Below are positions 49,840 to 58,460 of a stretch of 64,000 nt of DNA, piece after piece. A model generated the notes under the pieces. It ran no database searches. It had not been told where the DNA came from and was given only the letters and a program-made list of their open reading frames with translations. The stretch is from Cognatishimia coralii. GTDB lineage: Bacteria; Pseudomonadota; Alphaproteobacteria; Rhodobacterales; Rhodobacteraceae. The stretch spans positions 62,001-126,000 of the forward strand of contig NZ_JBBGAZ010000005.1 in the NCBI RefSeq assembly GCF_037478305.1. Direction: 5' to 3'. Every line of letters starts with the position of its first letter. Position 1 is the first letter of the stretch. The translations under genes were made by a program, and so were the position numbers.

Positions 49840-50794
49840 CGGTTTCTTTCAACCTGTATCGGGCATGGAACTGCCTCGGTTCGCAGGCGTTCCAACCTTC
49901 ATGCGCCTACCCTACGTTGCCCTCGACGACGCGCGGATTTCGGATGTGGACGTTGGCATCATCGGCGTGCCTTGGGACAGTGGCACGACCAACCGTCCGG
50001 GGCCCCGCCATGGGCCGCGCCAGCTGCGCGATGCATCCACCATGATCCGCGCCCAGAATGGCGCAACAGGCGTGCGCCCGTTTGAGGCTGTGAACTGTGC
50101 GGATCTGGGAGATGTGGGGCCGAACCCCGCTGATATTCACGATTCCATGGATCGGATCACGGCGTTTTACAATAAGGCGCTGGATCAGGGGATCACGCCT
50201 TTGACGGCCGGCGGAGATCATCTGACCTCGCTCCCAGTTCTTCGGTCCGTGGCGCGCAAAGGCCCCGTTGGCATGGTGCATTTTGACAGTCACACCGATC
50301 TGTTCCACAGTTATTTCGGCGGCACGATGTACACCCACGGCACACCGTTTCGGCGTGCAGTCGAGGAAGGGTTGCTGGACCCCAAACGCGTGGTTCAGAT
50401 CGGCATCCGTGGTACGGCCTATGACGACGAAGACATCGATTTCGCGCGCGCCGAAGGCATCCGCATCATCCGCATTGAAGAGTTCTTTAAGCGTGGCATC
50501 CCGGACGTCATGGCCGAGGCCCGTGAGATCGTCGGCACGGATGAGACCTATGTCAGCTATGACATCGACTTCATCGACCCGACCTTCGCGCCGGGCACAG
50601 GTACGCCAGAGGTGGGGGGACCCAATAGTTTTGAAGCACTTCGGGTCGTGCGCGAACTTGAGGGGTTGAACATTGTCGGCGCGGATATGGTCGAGGTCTC
50701 GCCGCCCTTTGATCAGGCCGGAGGGACTGCGTTCTTGGGGGTTTCGGTGATGTTTGAATTGCTCTGTGTGATGGCCTCGAGTGCCAAAACCTAG
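49832..50794 (+). CDS. speB: Agmatinase / ureohydrolase family enzyme
   Basis: A 320-residue binuclear-Mn ureohydrolase. Metal ligands are visible in LTAGGDHLTSLPVLR, GMVHFDSHTDLFHSYFGG and VSYDIDFIDPTFAPGTGTPEVGG. Agmatinase (giving putrescine and urea) is most likely, but guanidinobutyrase or related activities cannot be excluded. It is translationally coupled to the peptidase before it and overlaps the kinase after it by 14 bp. Confidence 0.88.
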   Translation: MSDGFFQPVSGMELPRFAGVPTFMRLPYVALDDARISDVDVGIIGVPWDSGTTNRPGPRHGPRQLRDASTMIRAQNGATGVRPFEAVNCADLGDVGPNPADIHDSMDRITAFYNKALDQGITPLTAGGDHLTSLPVLRSVARKGPVGMVHFDSHTDLFHSYFGGTMYTHGTPFRRAVEEGLLDPKRVVQIGIRGTAYDDEDIDFARAEGIRIIRIEEFFKRGIPDVMAEAREIVGTDETYVSYDIDFIDPTFAPGTGTPEVGGPNSFEALRVVRELEGLNIVGADMVEVSPPFDQAGGTAFLGVSVMFELLCVMASSAKT

Positions 50795-51638
50795 CGCCAA
50801 TACACGACCGCCAAGACGACTGATTGAACTCTTTGCAGTTCTTGAGTCAGAGGTTTTGTTTGAAAATTCCAACGTTGCCGTTTGGAGAGTTTCGACGAAT
50901 GAACTGCCAAATGCCGCCCTGAAGTTCTACAAAAAGGGCGACAAGGGAAACGAATCCGACGGGTTTGCATTTCTCAGTGCAGCAGAAGGGCAATACGCGG
51001 CAAAGGTCTATGACGTCGTGCGGGACGCAGCCTTGATGGAATACCTGCCGGGGCCAAGCTTGGGCGACCTTTCACGCGCTCAAAAGGATCAACAGGCGGC
51101 AGCCGATCTTGTTGAGGTGGCTAATGGCTTGCACGCATCGAAACCCATAAGCGGGTCTCGGACTCAAACTGTGGAACAATGGCTCAACGCCTTACTCACC
51201 ATTGAGACTACGTCTGAGGCTGCGACATCGGATCGCGCGCATTTTGAAAGAGCTCGGCAGCTTGCAAAAGACCTGCTTGCCGCTCCTGAAGAGCTTTGTT
51301 TTCTGCATGGGGACTTGCATCACGACAACATTCGCAAAACAGCGCCCGGCTATTGTGCCTTTGATGCAAAAGGGGTTCTAGGGGAACGCGCCTACGAACT
51401 GGCGAATGCATTTCGCAATCCTAAAGGCGTTGAAACGCTAGTGCGTGACCCCGATAGAGTGCGGTTTCTGAGGGATCTCTGGAGCCGCGAGTTTGCGGTA
51501 GCTCCAAAACGGCTAATGCAATGGGTCTGTGTGAAAACAGCTCTGTCGATCTCTTGGCGGTCTGGATCGAGATTTTCGCAAGATCACGAAATTGACCTTC
51601 TCGAAATTTTCTTCGGCATTTTGGATGAAACGGAATAG
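50781..51638 (+). CDS. APH-type small-molecule kinase (streptomycin 6-kinase-like)
   Basis: A 285-residue protein-kinase-fold phosphotransferase. The catalytic loop LCFLHGDLHHDNIRK and metal-binding YCAFDAKGVLGERAYELANAFRNP are close to the APH(6)/hydroxyurea kinase group. Starting at GTG 50781, it overlaps agmatinase by 14 bp; no ATG with a good site exists nearby. Its codon use is less GC-rich than that of its upstream neighbours. An antibiotic-resistance function is not established; a metabolite kinase is equally possible. Confidence 0.78.
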   Translation: MPKPSANTRPPRRLIELFAVLESEVLFENSNVAVWRVSTNELPNAALKFYKKGDKGNESDGFAFLSAAEGQYAAKVYDVVRDAALMEYLPGPSLGDLSRAQKDQQAAADLVEVANGLHASKPISGSRTQTVEQWLNALLTIETTSEAATSDRAHFERARQLAKDLLAAPEELCFLHGDLHHDNIRKTAPGYCAFDAKGVLGERAYELANAFRNPKGVETLVRDPDRVRFLRDLWSREFAVAPKRLMQWVCVKTALSISWRSGSRFSQDHEIDLLEIFFGILDETE

Positions 51639-51696
51639 GTTAATTGAAAGCGACGCGGTGTTGCTGCTTGCAAAACAACCTTGGTGAGGTTTCTGA

Positions 51697-52149
51697 ATGT
51701 CTTTTCTCCGCCCTCTGGCCTTAGGGCTCATGTGCCTTTCTGCCCCTGTGTCCGCGCAGGACGATCCATCTGGCAATGTGTTCTATGGCTTTGATTTCGT
51801 CCTTGTGCCCATCGCCATCAAATGGGCCTGTGGTGGCGAGGCCGAAGAGGACCTATCGCGCATCGATGCGGTTGTGACGGCATTCCCCGAAGACGCTGAG
51901 GCCGCGCAGATGGAGCGCATTGTCACTGACCTGAAAAAAGCGCAGACCGGGGAGGTGAAGCTCGCGCAGATCATGGGGGCTCCGCTGAACAGCGAACAGG
52001 AAGACCGGCTTTGCACGGCGGCGACCAAGCTCAATCTGGACCACTTGGAACCAGAGACCTTTGAGATCGGTGGCGACAGTGAGCTGTCACAGGAGCAACA
52101 GCTTGCGTGGCGGAATTTCTTCTTTGTGGTCGAAAACCTGAGTTCGTGA
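51697..52149 (+). CDS. Hypothetical periplasmic protein
   Basis: A 150-residue protein with a Sec signal (LALGLMCLSAPVSAQD) and a soluble helical mature part (KWACGGEAEEDLSRIDAVV, EQEDRLCTAATKLNLDHLEP) with two cysteines that could bridge. It is acidic. The family was not recognised. Confidence 0.6.
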   Translation: MSFLRPLALGLMCLSAPVSAQDDPSGNVFYGFDFVLVPIAIKWACGGEAEEDLSRIDAVVTAFPEDAEAAQMERIVTDLKKAQTGEVKLAQIMGAPLNSEQEDRLCTAATKLNLDHLEPETFEIGGDSELSQEQQLAWRNFFFVVENLSS

Positions 52150-52262
52150 GCTCAAATTCGGCAGTCCACCCAGAATTTTGAATGCGTCGCAGTCGGTAAT
52201 TTCCGACTTGCTGTGGGTGACCGCTGATCACTATTCTTCCTTCATTGCATAAGGGTTCAACG

Positions 52263-52874
52263 ATGCGCATTGTTTTAGCTGTTTTGTTCACGCCATTCTT
52301 GGCACTATGTGCCTACGCGCAATCAGACGTGCCGATTGTCATGCGCACGTTCACGGTTGTTTCTCAGTTTTCTCTGCCCCCGTGGAGCGCTCACGACAAT
52401 ATCGGCGAGACAAGTAAGATTTTTCGCGATCAGGGAAAGAGCGAAAGCGGCAACGATTATTTTATCCATGAAATGATCCCAAGCGACGAAAGTTTCGACG
52501 CGTGGACCAGGCTCTATGCGATCACTGCAGAGACCCCAATTAGCGGTGATCTTCAAGCCTATGCAAATGGGCAGGTGAATGTCTATGTCCGGCACTGCAC
52601 CAATGCCGCCAGCCATTTCTTTCCCAACATTCCAGAACACGCAAAGCTGTTTCTGACATTCTGTGAGGGCTACAGGGACAACCCAGACATCGGTGAAATT
52701 TCGTTCTTCAATATGCAGATCAAAAACAAAACGCTGGTCAAGAATTACATCAATGTGCGGGTTCCAGCCTTCGAATTGACGGACAGCACTCTGCCCTTGA
52801 GCGATGCAGATATTCAAACCTACGTAGACCTGGTTTGGGGCTTACAGTTGATTGAGGACCAATCTGGCGGCTAG
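52263..52874 (+). CDS. Hypothetical secreted protein
   Basis: About 203 residues. MRIVLAVLFTPFLALCAYAQ is a signal peptide; the mature part has YFIHEMIPSDESFDAWTRLYAITAE and NVYVRHCTNAASHFFPNIPEHAKLFLTFCEGYRDNPDIGEIS, with two cysteines. It has lower GC content than its surroundings. No domain was recognised. It ends 10 bp before the convergent DUF2794 gene. Confidence 0.6.
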   Translation: MRIVLAVLFTPFLALCAYAQSDVPIVMRTFTVVSQFSLPPWSAHDNIGETSKIFRDQGKSESGNDYFIHEMIPSDESFDAWTRLYAITAETPISGDLQAYANGQVNVYVRHCTNAASHFFPNIPEHAKLFLTFCEGYRDNPDIGEISFFNMQIKNKTLVKNYINVRVPAFELTDSTLPLSDADIQTYVDLVWGLQLIEDQSGG

Positions 52875-52884
52875 AAGCGCTGAG

Positions 52885-53226
52885 TTACTCGACGGCGCGG
52901 ATCAGTTTGCGCTCCAGCACGCGCAGTACGGTTTTCAGGTCATGCCCGCGTTTCAGGATCTGGCCGTCCATACCGACGACGGAATAAAGCCCCTGCTTGT
53001 TACGCAGTTTGGGGCGTTTTTCGATGGTGTAGAGCGGGTGCTCGGCGGTGCGTCTGAACACGGAAAACACGGCCACGTCTTTGAGGTTGGAAATCCCATA
53101 GTCGCGCCATTCTCCGGCGGCGACCATGCGGCCGTAAAGGGATAGGATCACATTCAGCTCTGTGCGGTGGAAGGCCACCTGCTGGGGCACGGCTTGTCCG
53201 TTTTGAAACGGAGTCGGTGTGGTCAT
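52885..53226 (-). CDS. DUF2794 family protein
   Basis: About 113 residues. VAFHRTELNVILSLYGRMVAAGEWRDYGI and FRRTAEHPLYTIEKRPKLRNKQGLYSVVGMDGQILKRG are typical of the alphaproteobacterial DUF2794 family. The start could be 53226 or 53232. Function is unknown. Confidence 0.82.
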   Translation of the reverse strand: MTTPTPFQNGQAVPQQVAFHRTELNVILSLYGRMVAAGEWRDYGISNLKDVAVFSVFRRTAEHPLYTIEKRPKLRNKQGLYSVVGMDGQILKRGHDLKTVLRVLERKLIRAVE

Positions 53227-53635
53227 GTTCATAAGATCAAGCGTCGCTCTGTTTGCGCCAGAAATCAACCCTGCCTCGGTTTTGCCCCAAAGAGATACTC
53301 AAATTGCCCCTTATGTTCCCCGAATCCGCCCAATCCCAAGAGCATAAAGGCATTGTAGCGAGATCTTCCCGCTCACAACCCCGGTGGCGCAGTTTTCTTG
53401 CCCCCACCCGACGCGCCGCCGGGGGCCTTCTTTTCCAGAATAGTTTTAAACGCTGACCCAGAGCAGGGCCATTGCTGGCCCGGCGGGGTGGCGTATGACG
53501 TGATTGTCTTGCGCTTTATGCTGGCAAAATGTCTGAAACTTCTTTGTATCGCGTGCCGACAGCAAATCGCCAGCCCGGTGGGACGGGCCGGCGATGGCCC
53601 TGCGTGCGTGCCGCACGCGCTCCGGGCCGGGTGGG
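53227..53635. other. Structured non-coding gap between DUF2794 and imuB
   Basis: A 409-bp gap with no convincing gene. A diverged copy of the recurrent intergenic motif lies at about 53281-53304 (minus strand, AATTTGAGTATCTCTTTGG). The imuB-proximal half is GC-rich with stacked hairpins: GGGCCA/TGGCCC (53466-53481), GCCCG/CGGGC (53573-53588), GGCCC/GGGCC (53596-53628) enclosing GCGTGCG-tgc-CGCACGC (53602-53618). I think similar blocks occur in other roseobacter genomes, but this is unverified memory. Confidence 0.5.
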
Positions 53636-55294
53636 CTACGCAAAGCTCCCATGACAGAACCACCCCGAGGAAATCGCGCCGCCATGGGCGTAGAATAACC
53701 ACAGCCGGTCCCCCTCGGCGCAGATGATATCCCAATAATCCCGCGTGCCACTGCGCCAGTCGGGATCATCCAGCCACCATTCCGGTGCAAGGCGTTCTGG
53801 GCCTCGGGCGTGATGTAAGGTCAGGCTGCGGCCGCGCCAGCGGAACCCGCGCGGCACGGCAGGGGTGTCCGGCGCTGTGACCGGCTCGGGGCGCCACAAA
53901 AGCGCGGGGCGGTCGAGTTGGTAGTCGGGCCAGGGCTCGGCAAAGGGCTCGGACCAGGCCGCCGCTAGGATGCTGTGGGATTTCTCGGGGATATGGCTTT
54001 CGGCGGGATGCACGCGGGTGATGCGCTCAAGGCCGATCCGCGCGCCGATCCGGCCCAAGAGGTCATCCATCGCGGTTGAGCGCGCCAAACGGTCCGCCAC
54101 TTGGCGGCCTGCTTCGGCGTGGCCGGTCATCTGACGGCTTGAGAGATGCTCGGTCAGAGGGGCCTCAACCCGCAATAAATCAAACCCATAGTCCGACACC
54201 AGATCCCCCAGTTTCATCGCCAAAAGCGGGCGGATGCGGTGGGGGTCATCTGAAGCGCGAGCCAGCCCGACCTCGAGTTCCTGCATCGAGTGATCGGTGC
54301 GAAAGGCCTGCAGGCGCACCACCCGCGCGCCTTGGGACTTATCTTTCAAGCGCTGGCAAAGCCGCGGCAAGAGGCGGTCGAGCGCGGCCAGAACGTCTTC
54401 TTCCAGCCCGATGGGCTCGGGGAAACTAAGCCTGACCGCGAAACGCGGCGGAGGGGCCGCGGGGCTGACCGGTTCGGGCTGATGGCCCATGGCTTGATCC
54501 AGCCGCATCACCAGATCGCGACCAAAACGGCGCGCCAGTCCTGCGCGGGGCTGGCCCAAGAGGTCTCCGATCTTGCGGATGCCAAGGCGGAGGAGCTGGG
54601 TCTTGTTGTCCTCAGACAGGCGCAAAGCGGCGACCGGCAGATCCGAGAGCGCGGCATAGGTCTGCCCCGGCGGGGCAATCCGGTAGCTTTGGGCCGGAAG
54701 CTCGCCGACACGCGGGGCCGCGCCGCCACGTTCCCAGTGGCGGCGCTTGACGGCGCGGGATCTTGTGGCGCGGGCCTCTTGGTCGATGGCGTCTCCGCTG
54801 CGCAGCTGTGCGCCGGGTTGGCCTGCGTAACGCGCCAAGGCCCAGGCCGCGCCGACCGTATCGGCGACGCCTGCTTGCACAGAGAGGCCCAGTGCGACGC
54901 AATCGTCTTGGACTTTTGCCAGCATCGGCTCCTCTCCGCCATAAAGATGGGCGCAGCCGGTGATGTCGATCAGCAGGCTATTGGGGGCTTGTTCTGACAC
55001 CCAGGGCGAGAACTTCCCCGCCCAGCGCCTGAGGGATGTCAGGAACAGCGCCTCAGAGCGCGGATTTTGCAGGCGCGTCAGCACCTCGGGGCACATGGCT
55101 TGAGCATCGCGCAGCGGCTGGTCGTGGGTCAGCCCTGCGGCCTGCGCATGGGCGTTCATCGATGCGATCACCTGCATCTGGCCGGTGTCGCGCAGCACAA
55201 TAAAGGGCCGCTCCGCCAGCATTGGGTCCTGGCGGATCAACCGTTCGGCCCCCAGTCGTGGGAACCACAAAGAAAGCACACGTCGTTTGGGCAT
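53636..55294 (-). CDS. imuB: ImuB-type inactive Y-family DNA polymerase subunit
   Basis: A 552-residue Y-family protein of the ImuB group, a clamp- and DnaE2-binding partner in error-prone repair. SLWFPRLGAERLIRQDPM replaces the catalytic D-x-D-x-F/Y of active polymerases, as in ImuB. The ending TRDYWDIICAEGDRLWLFYAHGG...FA is the conserved ImuB tail. The start is placed at ATG 55294 because a LexA box lies immediately upstream (55306-55320). No imuA or dnaE2 is adjacent, which is unusual. Confidence 0.88.
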   Translation of the reverse strand: MPKRRVLSLWFPRLGAERLIRQDPMLAERPFIVLRDTGQMQVIASMNAHAQAAGLTHDQPLRDAQAMCPEVLTRLQNPRSEALFLTSLRRWAGKFSPWVSEQAPNSLLIDITGCAHLYGGEEPMLAKVQDDCVALGLSVQAGVADTVGAAWALARYAGQPGAQLRSGDAIDQEARATRSRAVKRRHWERGGAAPRVGELPAQSYRIAPPGQTYAALSDLPVAALRLSEDNKTQLLRLGIRKIGDLLGQPRAGLARRFGRDLVMRLDQAMGHQPEPVSPAAPPPRFAVRLSFPEPIGLEEDVLAALDRLLPRLCQRLKDKSQGARVVRLQAFRTDHSMQELEVGLARASDDPHRIRPLLAMKLGDLVSDYGFDLLRVEAPLTEHLSSRQMTGHAEAGRQVADRLARSTAMDDLLGRIGARIGLERITRVHPAESHIPEKSHSILAAAWSEPFAEPWPDYQLDRPALLWRPEPVTAPDTPAVPRGFRWRGRSLTLHHARGPERLAPEWWLDDPDWRSGTRDYWDIICAEGDRLWLFYAHGGAISSGWFCHGSFA

Positions 55295-55305
55295 TGGGCA
55301 GCAAT

Positions 55306-55320
55306 GTTCCACTTTTGTTC
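55306..55320. promoter_or_regulatory. LexA box upstream of imuB
   Basis: GTTC-CACTTTT-GTTC, an exact match to the alphaproteobacterial LexA consensus GTTC-N7-GTTC, 12 bp before the proposed imuB start. It also lies about 70 bp from the start of the divergent cytochrome c' gene. Confidence 0.75.
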
Positions 55321-55386
55321 TATTTTTCTAGCTTGATTCTGCGCCCGAGTCGAGGTGGTCTAGGGACAGCCAATAGGAGAGCCACC

Positions 55387-55818
55387 ATGCGCAAGACCGT
55401 CCTTATCCTCACCAGCAGCCTGATGATTGCCAGCATGGCGCTGGCGCATAATGGGGTGAAAAACCCAGCCGTCATGGCGCGAATGCAGGGGATGGAACAG
55501 ATCGGCGCGGCCTCGAAAGTGCTAGGGAATATGGCGCGCGGGCGGGTTGCGTTTGACGCGGAGGCCGCTGCCTCGGCCAAGGCGGCTTTGGCACAGCATG
55601 CGGCGGAGATCCCTGTTTTGTTTGAGGCGCAAGAGGATGATCCGAAAAGCGAGGCCTTGCCTGCGATCTGGTCCGACTTTGCCGATTTCACGGCCAAGGC
55701 CGACGCGCTGAGGGACGCGGCTGAAGCGATGGACGTCACGAGTACCGAAACGATTGCCGCCGGTATGGGTGCGGTCGGTGGGGTTTGTCGCAGCTGTCAC
55801 AAGGCCTATCGCGAATAG
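55387..55818 (+). CDS. Cytochrome c' (class II c-type cytochrome)
   Basis: A 143-residue periplasmic cytochrome. A signal peptide (MRKTVLILTSSLMIASMALA) precedes a four-helix bundle with the C-terminal haem site GVCRSCHKAYRE. The N-terminal MARMQGMEQIGAASKVLGNMA is typical of the family. Cytochromes c' bind NO and may protect against it. ATG 55387 follows AGGAGAG; the frame runs open 55 codons upstream. Confidence 0.9.
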   Translation: MRKTVLILTSSLMIASMALAHNGVKNPAVMARMQGMEQIGAASKVLGNMARGRVAFDAEAAASAKAALAQHAAEIPVLFEAQEDDPKSEALPAIWSDFADFTAKADALRDAAEAMDVTSTETIAAGMGAVGGVCRSCHKAYRE

Positions 55819-55902
55819 CTTCCTTAAAGCGCAAGAAACGGGCTGATTGTTTGGGCCTCCTTTTGCGACTGTGGCACATCACATCGCAACAAGGAGGCAA
55901 AA

Positions 55903-56370
55903 ATGCCGTTTTGTATTAAAGGCTTGGATCCCAAGCCCTTTCAACATCTCTATGGAAAACCCGACGCAGAACTGGCCGAGCTGCACATCACCCGCCATGC
56001 GGTGGATGCGTATCCCGCCTACCCCGACCGCGTCAGCCTGACGCCCATCGAAATCGGCGGCACAGCGCTTTTGCTGAACTATGAGCACCTGCCGGTCGAC
56101 AGCCCTTATCGCTCGCGTCATGCGATCTATGTTAAGGAAGGCGCGGTCACGCCCTATGAGGCGGAAAACATCGTGCCACCCCTTCTGACTGCCAAGCCCA
56201 TGGCCTTGCGCGGTATCGACACAGAAGGTTGCATTCAGGACGCCGACCTTGTGCAGGGGGACGCGGTTCAAGCCACCAACGAGCGGATGTTTGCGGACGA
56301 GCGCATCGCCTATATCCACGCGCACTTCGCCGCACGCGGATGTTTCGCAGCCAGAATCGACCGCGCCTAG
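55903..56370 (+). CDS. DUF1203 family protein
   Basis: A 155-residue soluble protein. YRSRHAIYVKEGA, YEAENIVPPLLTAKPMALRG and AYIHAHFAARGCFAARIDRA are the landmarks of DUF1203. The function is unknown. A good AAGGAGG site precedes the ATG. Confidence 0.85.
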   Translation: MPFCIKGLDPKPFQHLYGKPDAELAELHITRHAVDAYPAYPDRVSLTPIEIGGTALLLNYEHLPVDSPYRSRHAIYVKEGAVTPYEAENIVPPLLTAKPMALRGIDTEGCIQDADLVQGDAVQATNERMFADERIAYIHAHFAARGCFAARIDRA

Positions 56371-56472
56371 GCCTTTGTCGTTCCCGAGCCTTTCAGAGTC
56401 GGATGCCCGATTGCGCCGACTCAGGATTTGCCGCAAGGTCACACTCAAAGAAAACAGGAGGAGACCCCACCC

Positions 56473-57612
56473 ATGATGCGCACCCGTGCCGCAGTCGCCC
56501 TAGAGGCAGGCAAACCCCTAGAAGTGATGGAGGTGAACCTGGAAGGCCCGAAAAAGGGCGAGGTTCTGATCGAGGTCAAAGCGACCGGCATTTGTCACAC
56601 GGATGAATTCACCCGTTCAGGTGCCGATCCTGAAGGTCTGTTCCCGTCGATCCTCGGCCATGAAGGCGCGGGCGTTGTGGTTGAAGTCGGAGAAGGCGTC
56701 ACCACACTGAAGCCCGGTGATCATGTGATCCCGCTTTACACGCCGGAATGTCGTGAGTGTCATTCCTGCCTGTCCGGCAAAACCAACCTCTGTACTGCGA
56801 TCCGTGGCACGCAGGGTCAAGGCTTGATGCCAGATGGCACCACGCGGTTCTCGATGCTGGATGGCACGCCGATCTATCACTACATGGGTTGTTCGACCTT
56901 TGCGAACCACACGGTTCTGCCGGAAATCGCCTTGGCGAAAGTCCGCGAAGACGCGCCTTTTGATAAGATCTGCTACATCGGCTGCGGCGTCACCACGGGC
57001 ATTGGCGCGGTGATCAATACGGCGGGGGTCGAGATTGGCTCGACGGCCGCGGTCTTTGGTCTGGGTGGCATTGGTTTGAACGTGATCCAAGGCCTGCGCA
57101 TGGCGGGGGCTGACAAGATCATCGGTGTTGATCTGAATTCTGACAAAGCCGAAATGGCGCGCAAATTTGGCATGACCGATTTTGTGAACCCATCGGAATT
57201 GGGCGATCAGTCGGTTGTGGATCGCATTGTTGAGCTGACCAAGACCGAAAAGGACGCTTTCGGCGGCGTGGATTATTCCTTTGATGCCACCGGCAATGTG
57301 CAAGTGATGCGCGACGCGCTAGAATGCTCACACCGCGGTTGGGGCGTGTCGGTCATCATCGGCGTAGCTCCTGCGGGGGCCGAGATCTCGACCCGGCCGT
57401 TCCAACTGGTGACGGGCCGCGTCTGGAAAGGCACCGCCTTTGGTGGCGCGAAGGGGCGCACCGATGTACCTCAGTTCGTGGATTGGTACATGGACGGAAA
57501 GATCGAGATCGATCCGATGATTACCCATAAGCTGACGTTGGATCAGATCAACGAAGGCTTTGATCTGATGCACGAGGGCAAATCGATCCGCGCGGTGGTC
57601 GAATTCGCCTAA
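56473..57612 (+). CDS. frmA: S-(hydroxymethyl)glutathione dehydrogenase (class III alcohol dehydrogenase)
   Basis: A 379-residue zinc alcohol dehydrogenase that oxidises S-hydroxymethylglutathione with NAD. Catalytic zinc ligands are in TGICHTDEFTRSG and LGHEGAGVVVEVG, the structural zinc cysteines in ECRECHSCLSGKTNLC, and CGVTTGIGAVINTAGVE leads to the GLGGIGLNVIQ NAD motif. ATG 56473 or 56476, 11-14 bases after AGGAGG. It lies about 2.9 kb from fghA in the same orientation, with TetR and other genes between. Confidence 0.95.
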   Translation: MMRTRAAVALEAGKPLEVMEVNLEGPKKGEVLIEVKATGICHTDEFTRSGADPEGLFPSILGHEGAGVVVEVGEGVTTLKPGDHVIPLYTPECRECHSCLSGKTNLCTAIRGTQGQGLMPDGTTRFSMLDGTPIYHYMGCSTFANHTVLPEIALAKVREDAPFDKICYIGCGVTTGIGAVINTAGVEIGSTAAVFGLGGIGLNVIQGLRMAGADKIIGVDLNSDKAEMARKFGMTDFVNPSELGDQSVVDRIVELTKTEKDAFGGVDYSFDATGNVQVMRDALECSHRGWGVSVIIGVAPAGAEISTRPFQLVTGRVWKGTAFGGAKGRTDVPQFVDWYMDGKIEIDPMITHKLTLDQINEGFDLMHEGKSIRAVVEFA

Positions 57613-57625
57613 CTGTGAACGAGAA

Positions 57626-57648
57626 TGTAGGGCGGGCTTAAGCCCGCC
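57626..57648 (+). repeat. TGTAG-plus-palindrome element, copy 2
   Basis: TGTAG then the perfect 18-bp palindrome GGCGGGCTTAAGCCCGCC, 13 bp after the alcohol dehydrogenase stop and before the convergent TetR gene. It shares layout with 23856-23879. It may double as a bidirectional terminator. Confidence 0.55.
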
Positions 57649-57653
57649 TTACC

Positions 57654-58271
57654 TTAGGCACCGTAGCGGGCCATGAAAGTTTCTACGGCTTCTTCAGCTA
57701 CCAGAGCGATTTCAGCGTCTGTAAACTCGGACTCAATGCCAAAGGCTGCACGCACAAAAAGGTCAGCCTTGCAGAGTTCTGTGAACTGGTAAGCGGCCAT
57801 TTCGACGTTGTCGATTTTGAGCTCGCCGCACTCGGCCGCCGACCTAAGATGCATAGCCAGTTGCTCATGGCCGTTTTTGGGACCACTCTCAAAATAGGTC
57901 TGGCTCAGCTCAGGAAAGCGATCACGTTCCGCAAGGCAAATCCGAAACACCCGTTGTGCAAAACGCGAAACCAAAAATCGCGTCATCCCATAGGCCGCGG
58001 TCAAGAGCGCCTCACGCGTCGGCGCATCCGGATCGATCTGCGCCTCAATCTCGCGGGACATGCGGTCGCATTCGGCCTGAATGACCTCTTGGAACAGGCG
58101 CCGTTTGTCGGTGAAATAGCTATAGAGCGTCGCCTTGGACACGCCCGAGACCTTCGCGATCTCGTCCACGCTGGCCCCTTCGAACCCGTCACGCAGGAAT
58201 ACCTCGCGCGCACCGGCGAGGACTTGGTCGACCTTGCGACCTTTACGAATAATCGGGGTTTGGGTGTTCAT
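57654..58271 (-). CDS. TetR/AcrR family regulator
   Basis: A 205-residue repressor. The HTH is in EVFLRDGFEGASVDEIAKVSGVSKATLYSYFTDKRRLFQEVI (about 22-63); the C-terminal part is an all-helical ligand domain (FVSRFAQRVFRICLAERDRF). An inverted repeat AAACTGA-N5-TCAGTTT lies 31 bp upstream, a plausible autoregulatory operator. It is convergent with the alcohol dehydrogenase gene; regulation of that gene is possible but not shown. Confidence 0.9.
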   Translation of the reverse strand: MNTQTPIIRKGRKVDQVLAGAREVFLRDGFEGASVDEIAKVSGVSKATLYSYFTDKRRLFQEVIQAECDRMSREIEAQIDPDAPTREALLTAAYGMTRFLVSRFAQRVFRICLAERDRFPELSQTYFESGPKNGHEQLAMHLRSAAECGELKIDNVEMAAYQFTELCKADLFVRAAFGIESEFTDAEIALVAEEAVETFMARYGA

Positions 58272-58301
58272 AAGATCCTGTCACTATTTGACTACAGATT
58301 T

Positions 58302-58320
58302 AAACTGACCAGTTCAGTTT
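58302..58320. promoter_or_regulatory. Candidate TetR operator
   Basis: Perfect inverted repeat AAACTGA-CCAGT-TCAGTTT, 31 bp upstream of the tetR-type start codon. Confidence 0.5.
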
Positions 58321-58460
58321 TTTCAAGCGTATCATTTCTTGCCCCAGGGTCAGCGCATCTCAAAATTCCGAGATCAACCTGTGGACGGAGCTTGCATGTA
58401 AGCTAGGGCGCGCGGAGTTCAAGGCAAAACATTGACTGATCTAGGTAAACGAACGGTGAT

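Noticed and set aside
53373..53735. 120-codon minus-strand ORF ending in a Gly/Lys-rich tail
   Set aside because: It crosses the imuB stop region in another frame and lacks a plausible start and ribosome site; the tail may be chance reading of GC-rich hairpins.
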